Numbered from the stretch's first letter, positions 21,256 to 32,710 are shown. The stretch is 64,000 bases of DNA from Tenrec ecaudatus (GCF_050624435.1 NC_134530.1:145492721-145556720), one strand, 5' to 3'. Notes: a model not told the origin generated them from the sequence alone. Numbers and translations: made by a program.

Positions 21256-22835
21256 TCCCAATTTTTTTTATGTTTGAGCCCATTGTTGCAGCCATTGTGT
21301 CAATCCATCTTGGTGAGGGCATGCCTCTTTTTTCTCTGCTCCCCTACTTTACCAAGCATGATGTCTTTCTCCAGGGATTGGTCTCTCCTGATACCGTGCC
21401 TGAAGTAGATAAGATAAATTCTCCCCATCCTTCCCTCTAAGAGAATTCTGGCTGTATTTCTTCCAAGACAGATTTGTTTGTTCTTTTGGCTGTCCATGGA
21501 ACTTTCAATATTCTTTGCCAGTACCATAATTCAAATGCATTTATTCTTCTTAGGCCTTTTTAATTCAATGCCCAACTTTCATTGGCATATGAGGTAATAG
21601 AAAATGCCATGGTTGGGTCAGGCACACCTTAGTTCTCAAAGTAACATAATTGCTTATCAACAGTTTATAGAGATCTTGTGCAGCAGATTTACTAAATGAT
21701 GTGTGTTGCTTGATCTCATGACTGATGCTTCCTTGAGAATTGATTGTGGATCCAAGCAAGATGAAATCCTTGCCAACTTCGAACTTTGCTCCATTTATCA
21801 TGATTTTACCTATTGGTCAAATTGTGAGGCTTTACCTTTTCTTTGCATGGTATCATAATCCACACAGAAGGCTGCAATCTTTGGTTTTCATCAGCAAGTG
21901 CTTTAAGTCCCACTGATTTTAACTAGCATGATTGTGTCATCTGCATATCATAGGCTGTTAATACGCCTTGTTCCTATTCTGATGCCACACTTTTCTTCAT
22001 GTAATGCAGTTGCTCTGATTGTTCACTCAACATACAGATTGAATAAGTACAGTGAGAAGCAACCCTGGAACACATCTTTTCTGATTTCTAAACCATGCAG
22101 TATCCTCTTGCTCTCTTCCCATAATGCCTCTTGATCTATGTGCAAGTTCTGCATGTGCACACTGAAGGGTTCTAGAGTTCTCATTCTTCTCAAGGTGATC
22201 CATAGTTTATTATAGTCTACACAGTCAAATGTCTTGGCATAGTCAATAAAATACAAATAAACTTCTTTCTGGTATTCTCTGCTTTCAGCCAAACTCCATC
22301 TGATATCAGCAATGTAATCTCTGTTCCACATTGTCTTATGCCATGCGATTTTTAAAATATTGTTCTGTAATTTGAGCATTCTGTTGGGGTACCCTTTTTT
22401 TAGTACAAATATGGATCTCTTCTAGTCAGTTGCCCAAGTAGCAGTCTTCCAAACTTCCTGGCATAGATGAGTAAGTGCTTCCAATACTTTATCAGCTTGC
22501 TGAAACATTTCAATGAGTGAAATTCCTTCAATTCCTGGAGCCTTGTTTTGGCTAATCAATTCAGTACAGCTTGGACTTCTTCCTTCAGTGCCATTGGTTC
22601 TTGTTCACATGCTACCTGTTGAAATGGTGTAATGTTGACCAATTCTTTATGGTTCAGTAACTTTGTGTATTCTTTCCATTTTTGTTTGGTGTTTCTTGCA
22701 TCTTTCAGTGTTTTGCCAAGTTCAGGTTGAAGTTCAGATTGAAGCTCCACTATGACTTCAGGAACCAGGACTTCAGGAACAGAGAGAGTGTCATGCAATC
22801 TCATGAGCTTCGGTATTGTTTTCTTGATGTCTTAT
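21256..22835 (-). pseudogene. RTE (BovB-like) retrotransposon ORF, 3' two-thirds
   Basis: Antisense of an RTE endonuclease/reverse-transcriptase ORF. The frame at 22023-22379 reads YFIDYAKTFDCVDYNKLW, then LRRMRTLEPF and DVFQGCFSLYLFNLYVE, matching the RTE reverse-transcriptase core (FDxVDxxKLW, QGC-SxYLFNLY). 21565-21801 carries MINGAKFEVGKDFILLGSTI and 22556-22804 the upstream linker. Many stops mark it as dead. It is truncated at both ends; an old L1 adjoins at 22836. Confidence 0.75.
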
Positions 22836-23490
22836 TAGAGGGGTTTTTTTCTTTTTGCTGGTATATAGTAATCCTCTTGATTTCTACTTATTAATTTTAT
22901 GTCTTGCTACTTTACCAAACCCCTCAATAGTTTCCAACAGTCTTCTTGTGGACTCCTTGAGCTTTTCTCTATATAAAACCAAACCATCTGCAAATTGTGA
23001 GAGCTTTATTTCTCCCTTGCACAATTGTATTCCCTTGATTTTGTTTTGTTGTCTAATGGTTCTAAGATTTCCAGCACAATGATGAATAAGAGTGGTCATA
23101 AAGGGCATTCTTGTCTAGTTCTAAGGAGTTTCCCTTCTATTTCTATTCCACTGAGTGTTTTTATTACAAATGGATGTTGAATATTGTCAAATGTTTTTCT
23201 GTTTCTATGATATGATCATGTGGTTCTTATTCTTAATATTGTTTATGTGATAGATCACATTGATTCTTTTTAAAGTGTTGAACTATCCTTGCATTCCTGC
23301 TATGAATCCTAGTTGGTTGTATTGAAAAACTTTTAAATAAGTTTTTAGATTCCATTGGCTAGAATTTTGTTAAGAATTTTTGCATCTCTGTTCATGAGGG
23401 ATATTAGTCTATATTTTCAGTTTTTATGGTGTCTTTGGTTTTAGAATCAGGATTATGCTGGCTTCATAAAATGAGTTTGGGAGGTTGCTG
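22836..23490 (-). pseudogene. Old L1 ORF2 reverse-transcriptase fragment
   Basis: Antisense translation gives FADGLVLYREKLKESTRRLLETIEGFGKVARHKINK (22884-23108), equivalent to [36 protein letters not shown] in copy 1, with ADG replacing ADD. Upstream RT blocks follow to about 23480. A clearly older L1 than copies 1-3. Confidence 0.75.
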
Positions 23491-23689
23491 TCCAGCCTCC
23501 CCTCCCCCCAGTACTCCCCCCACCACAAAAAAAGATGCTCTTTTGTTTGTTTGCTTTATGTGAGTGGGATAGTGAATTTGGAGTGCAATCCACCAAATAA
23601 GACTGCTAATCAAGCTTTATATTTAGAAGTTCTGAAAAAAATTGAACAATAGTATGTGATGATAAATCCTGATTTGTACATATCAATGG
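23491..23689. other. Unassigned spacer
   Basis: About 200 bp with a C-rich run, an A-run and no recognised repeat or coding frame. It may contain diverged L1 material. Confidence 0.3.
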
Positions 23690-24229
23690 GAATGAGGGGG
23701 AGGGTAGAGTGGAGACCCAAAGTCCATTACAAGTCAATTGGACACCCCCTGTCAGAAGGGCCACAAGGAAGAGACAAGCCACTTAGGGTGCAGTATAGCG
23801 CCAATCAAATACACAACTTTCCTCTATATCTTTAATGCTTCCTCCACCAACCCAACCCCACTATCATAACCCTAATTCTATCTCACAAATCTGTCTAGAC
23901 CAGAACATGCATACTGGTACAAATAAGACCTCGAAACACAGGGAATCTAGAACAGATAAACCCTCAGGAACAATAAGGGAAGCAGCGATTCTAGGGGGAT
24001 AAGGGAAGGGTGGGGAGTTATGGGAAACCAATCACAATAATCAACATATGGCCCTGCTCACAGGGGATGGACAGCAGAAAAGTGGGTGAAAGGAGACAGC
24101 GGTTAGTGTAAGACTTGGAAAAACAAAAGAATAATCTATAAACTATCAAGGGGACATGGGGGAAGGAGGAAAAAATGAGGAGCTGATTCCAAGGGCTCAA
24201 GTAGAAAGAAAATGTTTTGAAAAAGATGA
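23690..24229 (+). mobile_element. L1 3' UTR distal part, tail missing
   Basis: Sense-strand L1 3' UTR: AATGAGGGGGAGGGTAGAGT, AGTCAATTGGACACCCCCTG, GGAGACAGCGGTTAGTGTAA, GAGGAGCTGATTCC. It breaks off at AAAAAGATGATGA, just short of the expected final tail, where a second L1 3' UTR starts. Confidence 0.75.
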
Positions 24230-25640
24230 TGACCAGGTCTGTCTAAATTAGATAGGTTGGACGAACAATCTCTGGGAGAAAACAATGGGACTGACAGTGC
24301 CCGGGGGTGGGTGGAATGGGAGAGGGGGAGGTGGTGGGAAAGGAAGTGGTATTAACAAACCCAGGGACAAGGAGACAACAAGTGATCCAAATCGGTGGTG
24401 AGGAGGGTATAGGAGACCTGGTAGGGCTTGATCAAGGGTAATGTAACCAAGAGGAATTACTGAAACCCAAATGAAGACTGAGTATAATAGTGGGACAAGA
24501 GGAAAGTAAAGGGAAATAGATAAAAGAGCTAGGAGACAAAAGGCATTTATACAGGTCTAAATAAAGTCATTAACATATGTAAATATATGAGGATGGGGAA
24601 ATCTATTTATGTGCATATATTTATAGGTTTAGTATTAAGGTAGCAGATGGACATTGGGCCTCCATTCAAGTACTCCCTCAATGCAAGAATACTTTGTTCT
24701 ATTAAACTGGCATTCCATGGTGCTCACCTTCCTGACACAACCACTGAAGACAAATGGTTGCATAAGCAAATGTGGTGAAGAAAGTTGATGGTGCCGGCTA
24801 TCAAAAGATATAGCATCTGGGGTCTTAAAGGCTCAAAGGGAAACAAGCAGCCATCTAGCTCAGAAGCAACAAAACCCACATGGAAGAAGCACACCAGCCT
24901 GTGTGATGATGAGGTGTCGAAGGGTTGAGGTATCATGTATCAAAGAACATAAATTTATATCCTTGTCAATGAGGGGGAGTACAGGGTGGGGACTCAAAGC
25001 CCATCTGTAGGCAACTGGACATCCCCTTACAGAAAGGTGGCAGGGAGGAGACCAGCCAGTCAGGGTTCAGTGTAGCAAAGATGAAACACACAACTTTCCT
25101 CTACTTCCTAAATACTTCTTCCCCAGCCACTCTCATGATCATAATTCTACATTACAAATCTGGCTAGACCAGAAGATGTACATTTGTACAGATAGTAACT
25201 GGAAACACAGGGAATCCAGGACGGATGATCTCTTCAGCACCAGTGGTGAGAGTGAGGATACCGGGAGAGTCGAGGGAGGGTGGGGTAGAGAGTTGGAACC
25301 GATTACAAGAATATACATATAACCTCCTCCCTGGGGAACGAACAACAGAAAAGTGGGTGAAGGGAGACATCAGACAGTATAAATATGACAAAACAATAAT
25401 TTATGAATTATCAAGTCTTCATGAGGAAGCGGGGAGCGGAGATGGAGGGGGAAAATGAGGAGCTGGGTTTAACAACTGTACAAATGTTCTTTATACAATT
25501 GATGTATGGATGGATTTTAAAAATGAAAATGATGATGACCACATGTACAGATGTGTTTGACACAATGGATATATGCATGGATTGTGATAAGAGCTGTAAG
25601 AGCCCCCAATAAAATATTTTTTTAATAAAAAGACATGACT
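24230..25640 (+). mobile_element. 5'-truncated plus-strand L1, 3' UTR with tail
   Basis: Starts in the proximal 3' UTR, has the G-rich tract at 24303-24338, one repeat unit (about 24715-24930), the distal region (24970-25480) and the tail (TTTGACACAATGGATATATG, GAGCCCCCAATAAAAT) with a short A/T tail. The possible TSD AAAAAGATGATGAC against AAAAAGACATGACT is imperfect. Confidence 0.75.
24303..24338 (+). other. G-rich tract (G-quadruplex-capable) in L1 3' UTR
   Basis: Five runs of three or more G within 36 bases (GGGGG, GGG, GGG, GGGGG, GGG), at the same relative position as the tracts in the minus-strand L1 copies. Confidence 0.65.
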
Positions 25641-25649
25641 TGTGATAGA

Positions 25650-26000
25650 CAAGGGACTGGTTTTGCCACCATCACAGTGCACCTGTTCACACCATCATCT
25701 TAGTGCTCCAGTTTTTGGCAAATAACAGCATGGCTCTTGGGCCCCAGGCATCATACTCATCTGAGCTCACTCGTGGGACTCCTTTATGTTTCCTCAAATA
25801 AAGAGGGACATGAAAGGCCAAAAATGTGCCTATGTAGAAGAGGTGAAGAAAAAAATGAGGGAGGTGCTGTTAGTCATCCAAACAGTTGAGTTTTAAAAAG
25901 TTACCAAGAATGGAATTGCAGATGTGACAAATATATTAAGTGTAATGGAGTATTACTTTTTAAGTGTAATCTATTACTTTGAAGGTAATTAGGTGTTTTT
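25650..26000 (+). pseudogene. Mariner transposase C-terminal fragment
   Basis: Conceptual translation gives a diverged HHHSAPVHT block, NNSMALGPQASYSSELT and a downstream basic stretch (FLK*RGT*KAK), the layout of a mariner DD34D transposase from its second catalytic residue to the C terminus. Stops and a lost catalytic Asp show it is dead. It lies directly after an L1 tail, with no terminal repeats visible. Confidence 0.6.
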
Positions 26001-26065
26001 CTTAAATAATTTTACTGGGGGCTCATGCAGCTCTTATCAGAAGCCATACATACATCAATTGTATC
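26001..26065 (-). mobile_element. L1 3' tip
   Basis: Antisense L1 tail (TTTTACTGGGGGCTCATGCA, CCATACATACATCAATTGTA) cut after about 60 bp where LTR-like sequence begins. Confidence 0.65.
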
Positions 26066-26380
26066 TAGAGGTGTGGCAAGACAAATGCAGTCTGCTCACA
26101 AGCAGAAGGCGCAGCAAGGTGGAGCGGTGCCACCATGTAGAAAAGCATGGCATAGCGATGCAGTCCATGGTTGGCTTGGCAAGGTTGCTCAGTGTGCAGC
26201 GCTGCCCACAGGTAGCATAGCACACGTGATGAGGCAGTTGGATTAAGCAGCATACTGATCCAACAAAATAAAAGGGAGGAAAAGGGAGTGGCCAGCCTAC
26301 ACAGAATCATACATCTCAGCCATACCTCCAAGGGACGTCACTAGGCTTCACTTGATCAACAGGCTAAATTCTACCCATAT

Positions 26381-26423
<43 letters not shown>

Positions 26424-26443
26424 AACAACCCTTAATCATCATT
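26066..26443 (-). mobile_element. Partial LTR with CA microsatellite
   Basis: Diverged copy of the antisense LTR family seen at 41838-42488 and 48632-49238 (GTAGCATAGCACACGTGA, GGATTAAGCAGCATACTGATCCAA, CTTGATCAACAGGCTAAATT). A (CA)n run occupies 26382-26420. The 5' part is missing. Confidence 0.5.
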
Positions 26444-26464
26444 GTTTCTCATCCCTTGAGTAAA

Positions 26465-26821
26465 AAGGGAAAGAAAGAAGGACGTTATTGATTAGTATGC
26501 TTTATCCTGATTATTAAGGGGAAAGTAGATTATTATTGTGTAATGGAGGTAAAGAAGAGTTTGTTTAAAACACAGAAGGTCCTTTAGAGTGTCTCTCAGT
26601 ACGACTATGTCCTGTGATTAGAACACGGAAAATAGATTCTAACTAGGCTACTAATGAACCAGAATGAAAGCTTTAATCAAACCTACTAAGCAAAGAACCA
26701 CAACCAGCAGATGCTTGCTGAGGACAAAAGGAAGATGGCATGGCTGATGGAAGATGGAATGACTGGTTCTAAGTAGCAGGTCCAATCATATGACCAGTTG
26801 CAGGAAAACAAACAACACAAC
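26465..26821 (+). pseudogene. ERV-L-like dUTPase-region remnant
   Basis: Conceptual translation with stops gives DYYCVMEVKKSLFKTQKVL and adjacent blocks that parallel 44640-44980, where an ERV-L-type dUTPase-like C-terminal region follows integrase. Heavily degraded; the assignment rests on resemblance to that second copy. The reading is interrupted at 26822 by a solo LTR and continues after it. Confidence 0.45.
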
Positions 26822-27307
26822 TGTGGTAGTTACATAATCTGTTGTCAATTTGAGCTTTACAAGTGAAGGGGTGGAGTTTAGCCTGTCAATCAGTTCTTAG
26901 CTTGATGGCCTCATTGGAAAGCACTAATTTGATAAATAGCTTGCTGGAAGTAGGACACAAACTCACTCCCTGGGAGACATTGCAGCTGACAAGACACATG
27001 GAGCCACTCTAGTGCCCTGAGCTGGGGAAGCCATGTGGAGACCCCTGCCAGCACTGAGATGCTTACAATGCCACTGGATCCACAAGACTTCCCTCGCACT
27101 AGCCTGTGATCTTTCTACATTCAGCATCATTTCATGTGTTTTGTGAGTCTGAAGAGGTCGTTATAGATTGGTATTGGACATATGGGCTAATTACGGACAT
27201 ATGGACTCGATATGGACTGACGGGGATGTTTTTTCTATATTCAATTGCTCTTGTATATAAAGCTCTTTCCTATAAATTTGTTTCTCTAGTCTACCCAGGC
27301 TAACACA
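26822..27307 (+). mobile_element. Solo LTR with 5-bp TSD (ACAAC)
   Basis: A 486-bp block starts TGTGGTAGTTACATAATCTG and ends TTTGTTTCTCTAGTCTACCC...TAACACA, with TG...CA ends. ACAAC precedes it (26817-26821) and follows it (27308-27312). Joining the flanks gives AACTTTAACTGTTATGAGTA, matching the ERV-L-like region at 45040-45060, so the LTR inserted into an older ERV remnant. A reverse-orientation relative is at 49718-50219. Confidence 0.75.
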
Positions 27308-28047
27308 ACAACTTTAACTGTTATGAGTATTTTTCCTTATTTCATTTTCAGTGTATATGTGGGTCACCCTGATGGCACTATGAATTAGATGCTGCACCAA
27401 TAATGGAAACCCTGGCAGTTCTCCCTGAGAGAAAGATGATTGAGTCCTTTGGTGTTAGAGGCCAAGTGACAGCACTTACTTGACCCAGACAAGGTGGGCA
27501 TGGTTACCATAAAGGACTGGATGGTCCAAATAGTAATCAGAATATTCTGATTTGTGTGGACCTATAGCATTGTCTGCTTAGACCGGGTGTCTCTAGGGGT
27601 GAAATAAATGGGAATCCTACTAAATATATAAATGATATGCACAAGTGGAAGAATTTTAAGTCAGACGATCGGCAGTCTAACTCTAATCACCAGAATAGAG
27701 AATCACTAACCCTCAATCCATTCCTAGTCTTGAGCCAGTTTACAGATTTAAAGCCTCTTGAATAAAGGAAAGGAGGGGTTACTATGAAGAAGGACCAAAT
27801 TACATTGCCAAAAATATAAACTGCTAATCTTTGTCCCAGACTTCCCAAAATTAAGTATTCTCTGAAGGAAAGGAAATAATCAGACTTTTCAGAGATTACT
27901 GCAAAACGGTTCTGAATTGTCAATAAAGTAAGGAGACCCAAAATGATTTAAAGGTCCATCAATTAGAATAAGGACATATGGAGGTCAACTTATTAATGGA
28001 GTTTTATCTTAGGTTCATTTCACAGTGGAGCCATGATCCCATCCTGT
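27308..28047 (+). other. ERV-like internal remnant, weakly assigned
   Basis: The first about 40 bases continue the ERV-L-like region interrupted at 26822. The rest (27350-28047) has no intact frame and only a general resemblance to ERV-L-type internal sequence. It is cut by the 3' end of an RTE element at 28048. Confidence 0.35.
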
Positions 28048-30394
28048 CATGTTGTTGTTATTGTTAGGTGCCATTGAGTCAGCTTCAACCCATAGCAATC
28101 CTATGCACAACAGAATGAAACAATTCATGGTCCTGTGGCATCCTCACAATTGTCCTATGCCTGAAACCATTGATGCAGCTACTGTGTCAATCCATCTCTT
28201 TAAGAACTTTCCTCTTTTTCTCCACCCTTCCACTTTGCCAAACATGACGTCCTTAACCAGGGACTAGTCTCTCCTGACAACATGTCCAAAATATGTAAGA
28301 TGAAGTCTTGCCATCCTTGCCTCTAAGGAGCACTCTGGCTTTACTTCTTCCAAGATAAAATCAGTTTCTCTTTTTAGCAGTCCACGGTACTATCAATATT
28401 CTTCCCTAGCATCACAATTAAATGCATTTATTCTTCTACAGTCTTCCTTATTCAATGTCCAACTCTCGCATGCATATGATGCAGTAGAGAACACCATGGC
28501 TTGGGTCAGGCACACCTTACTCCTCAAAGTAACATCCCTGCTCTTCAATACTCTAAAGAGGTCTTGTCCAACAGACTTTCCTAACACAATACATCTTTGG
28601 ATTTCTTGGCTGCTGCTTTCATGAGCATTAATTGAGTCCAATATGACAAAATCCTTGACAAGTTCAACCTTTTCTCCATTTATCATGATGTTATCTATTG
28701 TACCAGTTGTGAGGATTTTGGGTTTCCTTACATTGAGCTGTAATCCACACTGAAGGCTACAATCCTTGATCTTCATCAGCAAGTGCTTCAAATCCTCCTC
28801 CCTTTCAGCAACAAAGTATGTATTATATCCATATGGCAGGTTATTAATAAACCTTCCTCCAATCCTGCTGCCACACTATGCTTCATATAATCAGCTCCTC
28901 TGATGATTTTCTCAGCAAGCAGATTGACCAAGTATGGAGAGAAGATAAATCCCAGACACAAAACTTCCTGATTTTTTTATCTCTGTGTTCACCTTTACAG
29001 ATGATATGCCATATAGAAGACACAGCACACCGAAAGTACGTTAAAGGGAAACGATACTGTGGCCTGGTGTCTGGCTGTGTAGATTATGGATAACAAAACA
29101 CACTATTCAGCCATGCGAACTTCCTGATTTTAAAGCATACAGGATTCTCTTGTTCTGTTTGTTGAACTGCCTCTTGATCCAAGTACCAATTCCAAATGAA
29201 CACAACGAAGTGTTCTGGAATTCCCATTCTTCTCGAGATTTTCCCATTTATTATGGTCCAATGAAACACAAGTAAGCATCTTTCTGGTATTCTCTGCTTT
29301 GAGTCAAGATCCATCTGAAATCACCTATGATATTCCTTGTTCCACATCCTCTTCATAATATCGCCTGAACTTCTGGCAGTTTCATGTCACTGTAATCTTG
29401 CATCCAGTGTTGAACAGCCTTAAGCAAAAATTTACTTGTGTGTGATATCAATATTTGTCTATAGTTTGAGTATTCTGTTGGGCCATCTTTTGGAATGAAC
29501 ACAAATATCGATCTCTTCCCATGAGACAGCCAAGTACCTGTCTTCCAAATTTTCTGGCATAGTAGAGTAAGTGCTTCCAGTGCTTCTTCAGCTTCCTAAA
29601 ACATTTCAGTGGGCATCCCATCAATCCTTTCAGCCTCGTTTTGGGCTAATGCCTTCAGTGCAGTTTGGTTTTCTTCCTTCAGTACCACTGGCTCTTGCTC
29701 ATATGTTACCTCCTGTAAGGTGGAATGTCTACTAGCTGTTTTTGGCACAGTGGCCCTGTATTCTTTCCATCTGTTTTTGATGCTTCCTGCATCATTCAAT
29801 ATTTTGCCTGTAGAATTGTTCAACATTTCAATTCGAGGCTTGAATTTTTTTCTTGAGCTCTTTCAGCTTCAGCTATGCTGAGCATGTTCTTCCCTTTTGG
29901 TTTCTAAGTCTAAGTCCTTGCACATTTGTTTATAATATTTTGCTTTGTCTTCTAGAGCTGCTCTTTGAAATTTTCTATTCAACCCCATGACTAAATCCTT
30001 TCTTCAATTTTCTTTAGATATTCTAAAATTAAGAGCACATTTCAGAATCTTGTCTGACACTCACTTTAGTCTTATTTCTTTCCTGTCCTTTAAATGACCA
30101 TTTGCTTTCGTCATGAATTATAGTCTTGATGTCCATCCACAGATCATCTGGTCTTCCGTTATTAGTGTTCAATGCATCAGATCTATTCTTGAGAATTTCT
30201 CCACATTCAAGTGACATAGATTCAAGGTCGTATTTTGGTTCCTGTGGACTTGTTTTAATTTTGTTTGGCTTTATCCTGAACTTAAATATAAGCAATTAAT
30301 GGTCTGTTCCAAAATCAGTCCCTGGCCTGGTTTTAGATGCTGATATTGAGCTTCTCCATAGTGTCTTCACATTGATGTAGTCAAATTTATTTCT
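28048..30394 (-). pseudogene. RTE retrotransposon copy, 3' end and most of ORF
   Basis: The 3' end is at 28048-28265 (antisense GTTAGGTGCCATTGAGTCAG, ACCCATAGCAATCCTATGCA), the motif shared with AfroSINE-type tails. The ORF follows on the minus strand: 28393-28791 reads LLMKIKDCSLQCGLQLNVRK, TGTIDNIMINGEKVELVKDF and RSKVCLTQAMVFSTASYACE; further blocks lie at 29084-29314 and 29596-29826 (LNDAGSIKNRWKEY, LALAQNEAERIDG-like). RTE proteins combine endonuclease and reverse transcriptase. Multiple stops. An insertion of 142 bp sits at 28976-29117, and the element resumes at 30983 and 40608 after L1 insertions. Confidence 0.8.
28976..29117 (-). ncRNA. 142-bp retroposed segment, possible small-RNA retrocopy
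   Basis: The segment interrupts the RTE ORF between exact 14-bp direct repeats AACTTCCTGATTTT (28962-28975 and 29118-29131) and has a T run at its left edge, so it is a minus-strand retroposition with a short A tail. Its sense strand has TGGCTG pairing with CAGCCA near the 5' end, then ACACCA (fits an ANANNA H box), then CCTTTA pairing with TAAAGG, and ACAGAG before the tail. This would fit an H/ACA snoRNA retrocopy, but I cannot name a parent; a fragment of any host transcript is possible. Confidence 0.45.
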
Positions 30395-30982
30395 TTCTCT
30401 TTTTATTAAAAGATCATTTTATTGGGGGCTCTTACAACTCTTATTACAATCCATATATCAATTGTATCAAGCATATCAGTACATATGTTGCCATCATTCT
30501 TTTCTGGACAATTACTTTCTATTGAGCCCTTGGTATCAACTCCTCTTTTTCCCCTCCCTCCCACCCAGCCTCATGATCCCTTGATAGATTATAAATTATT
30601 ATTATTTTCATATCTCACACTGACCGCTGTCTCCCTTCCCCTATGGTGTCTGCTGTTCTTCACCCTAGAGGGGGGTATGTGGTTGTGTGTCAATTATTAC
30701 AATCATTACCCTCTTCCTCCCCTCCCTGGCTTCTTCCTACCCTCTGGCATCACTATTCCCATTCCTATTCCTGGATTCCATGTGTCGTAACCTATTATCT
30801 TTTATCTATACCTGTGTATATATTCTGGTCTAGTCTAAAGTTAGAGGCAGCACTGGAGTCATTATAGTGGGGGTTGAGGAAGCCTCAAGTAACCAGAGGA
30901 ATACTGTGTGTTTCATTGGTGCTTTACTGTGCCCTGGTTGACTCATCCCTTCCTTGCAACTCCTCTGCAAGGGGATGTTCCA
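30395..30982 (-). mobile_element. 5'-truncated L1 3' UTR with 14-bp TSD
   Basis: A 588-bp antisense L1 tail plus distal 3' UTR (ATTGGGGGCTCTTACAACTC, ... TGCAAGGGGATGTTCC). The flanks are TCAAATTTATTTCT (30381-30394) and TCAAATTGATTTCT (30983-30996), 13 of 14 equal. RTE sequence continues across when it is removed. Confidence 0.8.
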
Positions 30983-31470
30983 TCAAATTGATTTCTGTGT
31001 ATTTGATCAGTGGAAGTCCATGTGTATGTCCATGTCACCTTTTATGTTGTTTAAGAAAGGTATTTGCTATGAATAAGTCATTGGTTTTGAAAAATTCTAT
31101 ATTCTAATATTCAGTTTAATTTCTATCACCAAGTCCATATTTTACAACTACTGTTTCTTCTTCTTTATCTCCAACTTTTGCATTCTAATCACTAATTCTT
31201 ATCAATACATCTTGATTGCATGTTTGATCAATTTCCAACTGAGTTGTTGGGTAGAATGCTTCAACTTCTTCATCACTAGTTTTGGTGGTTGGTGCATAAA
31301 GATGAATAATAGTTGTGTTGATTGGATTTCCTTTCAGTTGGATAGATGTAATACAATCACAGATAGCATTATATTTCGTGGTGGATTTAGCAAGATCCTT
31401 TCTGACAATGAATGCCCCAACATTCCTCTTGATTGTGTTATTCCTGGCATAGTAAATCATATGAATTTCC
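30983..31470 (-). pseudogene. RTE copy continued: endonuclease region
   Basis: The minus-strand frame 31185-31460 reads YYARNNTIKRNVGAFIV, SIQLKGNPINTTIIHLYAPT and NQDVLIRISD, the RTE endonuclease core (a YAPT block and a GDWNAKV-like block that here begins SD). It joins the ORF at 28048-30394 on one side and the 5' part at 40608 on the other. Confidence 0.75.
31457..31470. repeat. Left TSD of L1 copy 2
   Basis: TCATATGAATTTCC; the right copy TCATATGATTTTCT is at 40608-40621 (12 of 14 equal). Both belong to RTE sequence, and the RTE reads through when the L1 is removed. Confidence 0.7.
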
Positions 31471-32175
31471 TTTTTTGTTTGTTTTTATTTTATTTTTATT
31501 ATTTTTAAATCATTTTATTAGGGGCTCATACAACTCTCACAATCCATACATACACCATTTGTGTCCAGTACATTCGTACATATGTTGCCATCATCATTCT
31601 CAAAACACCTGCTTTCTACTTGAGCCCTTGGTATCAACTCCTCATTTTTCCCCTCCCTCCCCACTCACTCCTCCCCCTGAACCCTTGATAATTTACAAAT
31701 AATAATTATTTTATCATATCTTACACCCTCTGACATCTCCCTCACCCAGTTCTCCACTGTCCATCCTCCAGGGAGGAGGTTATATATAGACCTTGTCATC
31801 TGTTCCCCCTTTCTCCCTCACCCTCCCTCCACCCTCCTGATATAACCACTCTCACCACTGATCCTGAGGGGTTCATCTGTCCTGAATCCCTGTATTTCCA
31901 GTTTCTATCTGTGCCAGTGTACATCCTCCAGTCCAGCCGGATATGTAAGGTAGAACTGGGATTATGATACTGGGCAGGGGGGGTGGGGTGGAGGAAGCAT
32001 TTAAGAACTAGAGAAAAATTGTATGTTTCATTGTTGCTTCACTGCACTCTGACTGCCTTGTCACTTCCCCACAGCCCTTCTGCAAGGGCATGTCCAATTT
32101 CCCCCAGATGGGCCCTGGGTCCCCACTCTGCTCTCCCCCTCATTCACAATGCTATGATTTGTTTTTGTTTTTTTG

Positions 32176-32710
32176 GTCTTTGATGCCTGATACCTGATCC
32201 ATTCGATGCCTTGTCATCATCTCACAGTCTGGTGTGCATTTATCTTCCAGCCTATGGGACCCCAGATTCTATATATTTTGACACGTGCGCACCATCAGCT
32301 TTCTTCACTGCATTTGCCTATGCACCCACTTGGTCTTCAGTGTTTGTGTCGGGGTAGGCTGGTGTGCTTCTTCCGTGTGGGCTTTGTTGTTTCTTATCTA
32401 GATGACTGGCTGGTTGTCTTCAATCCTTTAAGACCCCAGATGCTATATCATTTGATAGCCGGGCACCACCAGCTCTCTTCACAACTTTTGCTTATTCACC
32501 CACTTTGTCCTCAGCGATCGAGTCAGGACAAGCCGGTGTGCTTCTTCCATGTGAGTTTTGTTGTCTGTCAGTTAGATGGCTGCTTGCTTATCTTGAGGTC
32601 TTTAAGACTTCAGGTTCTATATCTTTTGGTAGCTGGGCACTATCAGCTTTCTTCACCACATTTGCTTGTGCACCCATTGTCATCAGCAATCGTGCCAGGC
32701 AGGTGAGCAT
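32176..32710 (-). repeat. Three-unit tandem array in the 3' UTR of L1 copy 2
   Basis: Units start near 32176, 32353 and 32529, each about 175 bp, with the recurring CTGGTGTGC, CCATGTGGG, TTTAAGACCCCAG and GCACCATCAGCTTTCTTC blocks. The units are shorter than the 250-bp units of copy 1. Confidence 0.8.

Noticed and set aside
24724..24936. Recurrent short frames in the 3' UTR repeat units (for example 4835-5017, 17993-18277, 32206-32706) as a small conserved protein
   Set aside because: They read antisense to L1 and the reading frame is not maintained between units; in sense the frames are also broken.
26382..26420. (CA)n, (GA)n and (GATA)n runs as regulatory elements
   Set aside because: Ordinary microsatellites lying inside LTR copies (26382-26420, 48682-48723, 54797-54844, 54948-54980); nothing indicates regulation.
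26465..28047. Tandem proviruses sharing an LTR
   Set aside because: The exact ACAAC duplication and the continuity of flanking sequence show a solo LTR inserted in one older remnant.
32176..32710. CRISPR-like array of regular repeats
   Set aside because: Units are long, similar throughout and lie inside an L1 3' UTR of a mammalian genome; there are no short repeats with unique spacers.
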